This document shows, piece after piece, positions 57,650 to 63,279 of a DNA stretch of 63,279 bases. Below the pieces are notes generated by a model that saw only the letters and a program-made list of their open reading frames with translations, was not told the origin of the DNA and made no database searches. The stretch covers positions 1-63,279 of the IMG/VR virus record IMGVR_UViG_3300046004_002250; one strand, written 5' to 3'. The DNA comes from a virus. Every line of letters begins with the position of its first letter. Within the stretch, counting starts at the first letter, position 1. The position numbers were made by a program, and so were the translations under genes.

Positions 57650-60600
57650 ATGGCTGACAACTCCAAAATTTCCGGCGGCGACCGCGCGCGCAATGCACTC
57701 ATCACCGGCACGGCCGGGGCTTATCTCGGCAGCATGGTGCTGGATGGGAAGCATAAAATTCCCAAGGCATTGCAGCGTCTGCTGCGCACACGGCGGCGCA
57801 CCATGACCGTGCATGGCGCACGGGCAGGCGGAGTGGCTGGCGCGGTGCTGGGAGCCACCAACAAAGGCAAGCGCAGTGAGACCGTGGACAGTGTGGCCAC
57901 GGGTGGTGACTGGAAATTCAGCGCCTTCATTGAAGACATGGTCTTCAAATCCCTGCCCAAAGAAGTGCAGGGCGAAGTGACGCGCTTTGTCGATGCCAAG
58001 GCAGGCACGCCGCTGGTGCATTACGGTATGACGGTGGCGGAACTGATCGGCAAAGCGGATGCCGAAAATTTGAAGTCGGCACGCAAAGCATTGGGCACCC
58101 TGCGCGCCAGTCGGGCACGGGAAGAGGTGATGGGCAAGATCAAGGGCGGCAGCAAATACATCCTGCTCATGAACGACCGCATTGTGGACGGGCATCACTT
58201 TTTGGCGAAAGCCGAGCGCGGCGCGATCACCAGCAGCCTGAACGTGCTGGATCTGACCCCGGCACGGTTGAGCACAGGGAAGACCACGGAGTTTGGGTTT
58301 CTGTCCATGCGCTCAAACCCAGATCGAGGCACACGGGCCACCAACTCAGATCCGAAGAAGGCTAAGTGGAAAGCTTTGATCGGCAGCGTTACGCCTGACG
58401 AGGCTAAAAAACTTGAAGGCCAGCACCAAAATGCTGAAGCAAAATCGAAAACGGTGAGGGATGCCCAACTGGTGATCGGCGGTGGCTTGGTTGGTCAAAA
58501 GCTGGTGCGTGAGGGGCGGGACAGACTAACTGGCCGCACAACTTTGTATCATGGCACGGACAAAGCCTCCGCGAAGAATATCCAGAAAACAGGGCTGAAA
58601 TCAGCGGACCGTGCGAAGACTCACGGAATTTCGGATGTGATCATGGGCGGTGGGAAGGAGTCGTTTAATCCGTTTGGCGGCAACAAGGCCGACATGCTCA
58701 AAAAGACGCGCAAGGGTGCTTTCTTGTCCCATGAAAAAGGCATGAATGGAGCGGGCCAGTATGCCGCTCAAAGTGCCTGGCTAAAGGAAGGCGGACGCCC
58801 ACTGAGCGCCGAAGATGTCAAAAAGATCATGGACGCCAAGGATAGCGGCAAAGGGATGGGAAAGGCTGTGGTTACGGCGGTGCGTAAAAAACTAGGACGT
58901 GACCTCATGCCGCTCACGCATCGGCACAAAGGCACCGTTTTGAAGTATCGCATGCCGCTGTGGCGGAAAGGATTGCAGAAAAATTTGATGCCGAATCCAG
59001 AGGTTGATCAACTGCTTGATCCAGTTGCTTCCTTCATGCTGAAAGACCGCACCAAAGTGATGAAGAACAAAGCACCGGAATCCTACCGCGTTGGCTCAAA
59101 GCATTACAAGGGGATGTCGATGAAGGAATGGAAACAGTATATCAAACTGCACCCCAAGCGTGCTGCCGCCGGTGCGGGCTTGGCAGTTGGTGGCGCGGCG
59201 ATGCTGGCTGGCAGCGGTGTCTATGCGAAGAAGGCATGGAAGGAACGCAAGGCGCGGAATGAAAAGCTCAAAGAGATGTCGGCGCGTTTGAGCCTGACGG
59301 CGTTCGCTGACCCCTCACGCAATCGCACGCGGGATCTGCGGGACAAGCTGGGGCTGGCGAAGGATGTGGGCGTGCTGGGCTTGATCGGTGGCGCGGGCTA
59401 CGGCGGGCACAAGCTTTATAAGCAGGGGCAGAAGGCGGTGACGGAGCTGACGCCTGCCGTGCGCCGCACCCTGGCGCGGGCGAATGTCGGGCTGCGTCAG
59501 GCGGGCAAGATTGGCAAGAGCTGGCGCAAGGCGGCGATTAGCACCAAAGAAACCCTGGGCACGGTGAACGATGCCGTGCAGCCAGCGGCGTCGATGAATC
59601 GCGGCATTGCCAAGGCGGGTCGCAAGATTGCGGTCGGGGCCAAGAAGATCGGCCAGATCAAGCTGTGGGCGGATGGGCGGAAGCTGACGCAGTTTGAAAC
59701 CGCACCGAAGCGTGACAAGCTGAGCCGTGCGCGTGACATCGCCGTGCTCGGTGGAGCGGCGGCGGCGACGGCTGGGGCGGGTTATCTGGTGCATCAGGGA
59801 CACAAGGTGGTGAAGGCGGTGGCACCGACCGTGAAGGACATGAAGGCAACGACGACGAACGTGCGCCATGCCACCCGCATCAGTGCGGATGTCGGGCGGG
59901 TGTATGGGGATCTGACACAACCGCTGCGTGAGCCGAAACGCTATCAGGCCAAGGTGCGCGGGGCATTCCGGCGCGGGAAGCGCAGTGCTGCGGCAGCGCC
60001 AGCACCAGGCTGGGCGCAGAAGGTGGTGCGCATCGGCAAGAAAATCCGGCTGCTGCAAGTCGGGCCGGAAGGCCAGATGAAGCTGACGCAGTTCAATATC
60101 ATCGGGGCCGCGGTGGGCACGGTGGCGGGGGCGATGCTGGGCGGCAAGGTGCGGGCACCGCTTTACCGGACGCTGTTAAAACGGAATCCTGAAAAGCCGC
60201 TGGGCAAGTGGGCCAAGCGTCGGGCGCGTGCTGGTGCGTATGCCGTGGAAAACGGCATGCCAGCCATCGGCGGTGCAGCGGGTGGCATGATTGGCCGCAA
60301 GCAGCAGGAGATGGGGGATCTGCGTGTGCTGCGTAAGTTTGGCAGCAGTGAGCAGCAGGCTGACCTGCACAGCAGCCGCTACATGGACTCCTGGGACAGT
60401 TTCATCGGCAAATCCAAGGGCTACCGCAAAAAGGATGTGAACGAATACCATCGCCTGCGGCGGCAGTTGGCGGATCATGAATCAGGCGCACGCAAGTTCG
60501 CGCCGGAGACCGTGAGCAAGATCCATGCCAGCATGAAAGACATCGAGGACAATCCGCTGGAAGCCACCACGGGGCAGATTGGGCGCAGCATCATGCGCAA

Positions 60601-61480
60601 GGCCAATACTGTGCGCATGGTGTCGGAGCGCGGCGGCGGTCTGGCGCATGATGCAGTCAAGCATCTGCGCGGCGACAAGCGTGAGAAGGATGCCTGGGGT
60701 CGCGAGAAAAAGCGTGAGTGGGAAAAGCCATGGTTCCAGCGCAAGCGCAATCAGCTTGTGGCAGGCGGGGCCATTCTGGCCACTGGTTTGGCTTACCGCA
60801 AGTTCCCGAAACTGCAGCGCGGAGTTGAGGGACTGAAAATCAAGGGCAAGGATGCCGTGAACAAAGTCTTTCCAGACACCTTTCCAGACAAGGGCACAGC
60901 CCATGCTGCGGCGATGACGGGCAAACCGCAGAGCACCAGCGCCATGATCGAGGAAGAGGCCAAAGCTCTGGCAGCCAAGCTGGCCAAGGATGCCAAAGAG
61001 GCGAAGGCACGCATCAAGGGCTCCAAGCTCAAGGTGGTCAAACCCAAGGCCAGCAGGCCAGTCAAGGGAGGCGACACGCCATCTTTGAATCTGGCGGCGT
61101 ATTTGGGCAAGGTCACCCGGTTCAGTGATCCACTGGATGCTGGCTGGGATCTGCGGGATGCGCGGGGCCGTTCGGCGCGGGTGTTTGCACCGGGCAGTCA
61201 GGGCCGTGATCGCAGGCCGAAGGAGTGGTATGAAAAGATCGACAACGAACGCAAGCTCTGGGCGGGTGCGGCACTGGCCGGCACGGGCCTGAGTGCAGCG
61301 GTCATGCACAAGCTGGGCGGCAAGAAACTGGTCACTGCCACAGAGCGGGCGGTGCAGGCTGAGCGAGCCAAGATCCGCAAGGCGCTGCAAGCCGTGCACA
61401 AGAAGCGGGCGGCCGCCGGTGGGTCGCCACCGTCCAACATTCGATTCATGCCCAAACCCTCCGCTGGGGCAGCGGCTTAA
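57650..61480 (+). CDS. Giant modular virion protein with ART-like domain (copy B)
   Basis: 1,276 aa from ATG 57650; TTGAC (57631-57635) is 14 nt upstream (the GTG at 57641 is less likely). Very basic, Gly/Ala/Lys/Arg-rich. Residues about 299-435 resemble an ADP-ribosyltransferase: LYHGTDKASAKNIQKTGL, GAFLSHEKGMNGAGQYAAQSA and GTVLKYRMP. From residue 500 on, five Gly/Ala-rich segments follow or adjoin [LV]TxF sites: VTRF 110, LTAF 549, LTQF 679, LTQF 812, VTRF 1155. I infer a polyprotein cut by the prohead protease and ejected with DNA; T4 Alt is a known packaged ART. Confidence 0.7.
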   Translation: MADNSKISGGDRARNALITGTAGAYLGSMVLDGKHKIPKALQRLLRTRRRTMTVHGARAGGVAGAVLGATNKGKRSETVDSVATGGDWKFSAFIEDMVFKSLPKEVQGEVTRFVDAKAGTPLVHYGMTVAELIGKADAENLKSARKALGTLRASRAREEVMGKIKGGSKYILLMNDRIVDGHHFLAKAERGAITSSLNVLDLTPARLSTGKTTEFGFLSMRSNPDRGTRATNSDPKKAKWKALIGSVTPDEAKKLEGQHQNAEAKSKTVRDAQLVIGGGLVGQKLVREGRDRLTGRTTLYHGTDKASAKNIQKTGLKSADRAKTHGISDVIMGGGKESFNPFGGNKADMLKKTRKGAFLSHEKGMNGAGQYAAQSAWLKEGGRPLSAEDVKKIMDAKDSGKGMGKAVVTAVRKKLGRDLMPLTHRHKGTVLKYRMPLWRKGLQKNLMPNPEVDQLLDPVASFMLKDRTKVMKNKAPESYRVGSKHYKGMSMKEWKQYIKLHPKRAAAGAGLAVGGAAMLAGSGVYAKKAWKERKARNEKLKEMSARLSLTAFADPSRNRTRDLRDKLGLAKDVGVLGLIGGAGYGGHKLYKQGQKAVTELTPAVRRTLARANVGLRQAGKIGKSWRKAAISTKETLGTVNDAVQPAASMNRGIAKAGRKIAVGAKKIGQIKLWADGRKLTQFETAPKRDKLSRARDIAVLGGAAAATAGAGYLVHQGHKVVKAVAPTVKDMKATTTNVRHATRISADVGRVYGDLTQPLREPKRYQAKVRGAFRRGKRSAAAAPAPGWAQKVVRIGKKIRLLQVGPEGQMKLTQFNIIGAAVGTVAGAMLGGKVRAPLYRTLLKRNPEKPLGKWAKRRARAGAYAVENGMPAIGGAAGGMIGRKQQEMGDLRVLRKFGSSEQQADLHSSRYMDSWDSFIGKSKGYRKKDVNEYHRLRRQLADHESGARKFAPETVSKIHASMKDIEDNPLEATTGQIGRSIMRKANTVRMVSERGGGLAHDAVKHLRGDKREKDAWGREKKREWEKPWFQRKRNQLVAGGAILATGLAYRKFPKLQRGVEGLKIKGKDAVNKVFPDTFPDKGTAHAAAMTGKPQSTSAMIEEEAKALAAKLAKDAKEAKARIKGSKLKVVKPKASRPVKGGDTPSLNLAAYLGKVTRFSDPLDAGWDLRDARGRSARVFAPGSQGRDRRPKEWYEKIDNERKLWAGAALAGTGLSAAVMHKLGGKKLVTATERAVQAERAKIRKALQAVHKKRAAAGGSPPSNIRFMPKPSAGAAA

Positions 61481-61518
61481 TTGACAACTTCACCCAAACT
61501 GACAGACACACTTTTTCC

Positions 61519-62328
61519 ATGAAAACACGCCAACTCATTCAACTCTCCTCCCGTCTCAACGGGGCACTCAACCAATTTGCCCTGGCAGCCAATGCCACCG
61601 GGGAATACCCATGGCAGCAGCAGCAGCGTGAAAAGCGCAACCGCCGTGTCGGTGGTGGGATTGTCGCTGCGGGCGTGCTGGGTGGTGCCGGTTATGCCGG
61701 ACATCGCAGCGTGATGCAACGCGGTGCTGCCGCTGGTCCGGTGCGCGCCGGTGATGCCTACAAAGCCGTGGGCAATGAGGCGCTGGACAAGGTGAAGACG
61801 GCTGGCGCTGCCGGTGCGGCCCGTGCGGCGACCTACGGCAAGAACGTCAAGGGTGCTTATCAGGGTGCGCGTGCTGGCACTGCGGGCCTGGGTTGGAAGA
61901 AACCCGGCATGGGTGTGGGTAAGGCGGCTCTGGCAGCCCTGAAAGGCGTGCGCTTTGGTGCGGCGCAGCGTTTGGTGGAACTCGAAGCGCAGTTGGATGA
62001 CGTGCTGGTGGAGTTTGGTTCCACTATGAAGCATTTGGTGGGTGACGATGAGCGCAAGAAAAAAGCTGCGCGGATCGGTGCCGGGGCAATAGCTGTCGGT
62101 GGGGGTGCTTTTGTAGGTGACCACGCCATCATGAGCGCGGCCAAGAAGAAATACGGATTCACTCCGACCCGCGCCAATGCTTACGGCGATGCCGTCACCA
62201 GTGGCATGCAGGCAGGAAAGCGCGGTCTTAAAAAAGGCATGGCTCAAGCATCTTATCATGCCGAGCCAGCCCTGCGCAAAATCAAGGGTGCGCTCGGTCT
62301 GCGTAAAGTCGCGGGCAGGCTCAAGTAA
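61519..62328 (+). CDS. Gly/Ala-rich basic protein with two LxxF modules (copy B)
   Basis: 269 aa, homologue of the 451 gene, with LNQF and LVEF in the same places. The N-terminal 25 and C-terminal 55 residues are nearly identical to copy A; the middle has replacements and indels (for example GSTMKHLVGDDERKKK in place of AEQPSNKKKK). The identical CACACTTTTTCC leader precedes it. The contrast of fixed ends and variable core suggests the ends do the targeting. Confidence 0.8.
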   Translation: MKTRQLIQLSSRLNGALNQFALAANATGEYPWQQQQREKRNRRVGGGIVAAGVLGGAGYAGHRSVMQRGAAAGPVRAGDAYKAVGNEALDKVKTAGAAGAARAATYGKNVKGAYQGARAGTAGLGWKKPGMGVGKAALAALKGVRFGAAQRLVELEAQLDDVLVEFGSTMKHLVGDDERKKKAARIGAGAIAVGGGAFVGDHAIMSAAKKKYGFTPTRANAYGDAVTSGMQAGKRGLKKGMAQASYHAEPALRKIKGALGLRKVAGRLK

Positions 62329-62368
62329 GGTTCATCCTCCATCCTTCATCCTTCCTCCTTCCTCCCTC

Positions 62369-63279
62369 ATGACCTCCTTCTCCCGACTCTCACGGCTGCT
62401 GACTCAGTTTGAAAAACTGGATCTTGGTTACACTTATGACGACAGTTATGGCTGCATGCCGAGTCTGAGTGATTCCAAAGCACCGAAGATTCAGTATCCG
62501 AATCTGTATGTGAATCGGGTGAAGGATGATGTCATGGCGCTGCCGGAGACGGGCACGGCGCTGGTGGAATACAAAATCACCGGCCGCAACATGAACCAGC
62601 GTGATGGCAAAAAGAAGTATGGCATGGATGTCGAGATCCGCAGCTTTGACCCGCAGGCCGGGGCCAAGGTGCTGGCCAAGGCTGGCAAACCCGGCGCTGC
62701 CAAAACCCTGATGCTGAATGCGCGGGGTGAGGTGACGGAGTTTGCGGGTGGTTACATGAACACTCATGATGGAGTGCAGAAGGAGCGTGGTGTGCTGGCG
62801 CATTTGAAACGCAATGCGGCTACTTATGCCAGCATCCCGCTTTTTCTTCCCACGCCTGCTGATGATCATTTAAGCAATCTAATTCCGATGGCAGGTGCTG
62901 GGATTGATCGGCTGTTGAGGAAGAATAACAACATCCGCAAAACAAGCCATGAGCCAAAGGTGGACAAGAAGGGTCGTGGCTTGTGGAGGGTTCAGCCAGA
63001 TGGCAAGGTGATCAAATTCTCCGACCGCACCCGTGATGGTGACGGGCAGTTTGTGGGGGCGGCGACGGGTGGGGCAGATCCGGTGACGATGCGGCAGGCG
63101 TATGGCAAGAAGTCGCTGGCGGTGGGCGCAGGTGCGGCGGCGCTGGCGGGTGCGGGGCTGCTGGGTGGCACAGGCGGCGGGCGCAAGCTGGCCAGCAAGG
63201 GACTCAAGGTGGCGGGTGGCAAGCTGCGGGATCTGCGTGCGGCGCTGGTGAACAAGTCCAGTGGCGGACGTGGCAACTC
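62369..63279 (+). CDS. Virion-associated hypothetical protein, LTQF module (copy B, partial)
   Basis: 303 residues before the window ends. Homologous to the 1270 gene throughout, with LLTQF near the start, VTEF in the middle and the C-terminal Gly/Ala segment; differences are mostly third-base and conservative. Its leader is a TTCATCC/TTCCTCC heptad repeat (62331-62368), unlike that of copy A. In a circular genome it would continue into the protease-scaffold gene. Confidence 0.75.
   Translation, partial: MTSFSRLSRLLTQFEKLDLGYTYDDSYGCMPSLSDSKAPKIQYPNLYVNRVKDDVMALPETGTALVEYKITGRNMNQRDGKKKYGMDVEIRSFDPQAGAKVLAKAGKPGAAKTLMLNARGEVTEFAGGYMNTHDGVQKERGVLAHLKRNAATYASIPLFLPTPADDHLSNLIPMAGAGIDRLLRKNNNIRKTSHEPKVDKKGRGLWRVQPDGKVIKFSDRTRDGDGQFVGAATGGADPVTMRQAYGKKSLAVGAGAAALAGAGLLGGTGGGRKLASKGLKVAGGKLRDLRAALVNKSSGGRGN

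Overview
The window looks like nearly one whole genome of a temperate, long-tailed, siphophage-like bacteriophage of about 61 kb, GC-rich. It has a two-subunit terminase, gpW-like connector, lambda-type portal, fused prohead protease/scaffold, HK97-type capsid protein, tail terminator, tape measure protein, tail fibres, amidase, primase, replicative helicase, sliding clamp and tyrosine integrase. No ribosomal, tRNA or host metabolic genes were seen. Most starts lack a Shine-Dalgarno sequence and use other leader motifs, which argues against a typical enterobacterial or Firmicutes host. CU-rich heptad spacers and a Ycf46/DUF1257/DUF2997 gene group fit a host outside those groups, but the host cannot be named from this sequence.

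The first 2.2 kb (2-2226) and the last 2.2 kb (61068-63279) are diverged copies of the same three genes. Either the contig is a circular genome whose ends come from two strain variants, or a three-gene cassette is duplicated. Read as a circle, the order is gpW-like / portal / small genes / giant 1,276-aa protein / two Gly-Ala-rich proteins / protease-scaffold / decoration / capsid.

Layout: 2-21461 (+) virion genes: capsid, tail fibres, a sigma-like gene and lysis/membrane genes, head-tail joining, tail tube, tape measure and distal tail. 21432-27793 (-) replication: helicase ATPase, small genes, helicase N-terminal part, primase, DUF4406 protein and putative DNA-binding proteins. 27790-30305 lysogeny: integrase with flanking octamer repeats, excisionase-like gene, HTH repressor with operator-like repeats. 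30556-32996 (+) terminase. 33000-53502 (-) a long early region: SWIM, ParB-like, methyltransferase, ACP-like, DnaN clamp, MarR, DnaJ-like zinc protein, Ycf46-like AAA+, WGR-DNA ligase, DUF1257, DUF2997 and many unknowns. Three isolated rightward genes (33715, 36341, 40490) interrupt it. 53503-54170 regulatory region with an HTH gene. 54195-63279 (+) amidase, gpW-like, portal and the giant protein.

Two linked signals stand out. First, many rightward genes start at a fixed signal, TTGA(C/T), 14 nt, ATG. The three isolated genes share it. Second, the giant protein, its two downstream partners, the portal N-terminus, the scaffold C-terminus and two of the isolated genes carry a recurrent tetrapeptide [LV][TNSV]xF, often followed by a Gly/Ala-rich zipper-like segment; the third isolated gene keeps only the RLDGAL part of the peptide. 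I infer a set of capsid-packaged, protease-processed cargo or ejection proteins expressed late. One segment of the giant protein looks like an ADP-ribosyltransferase.
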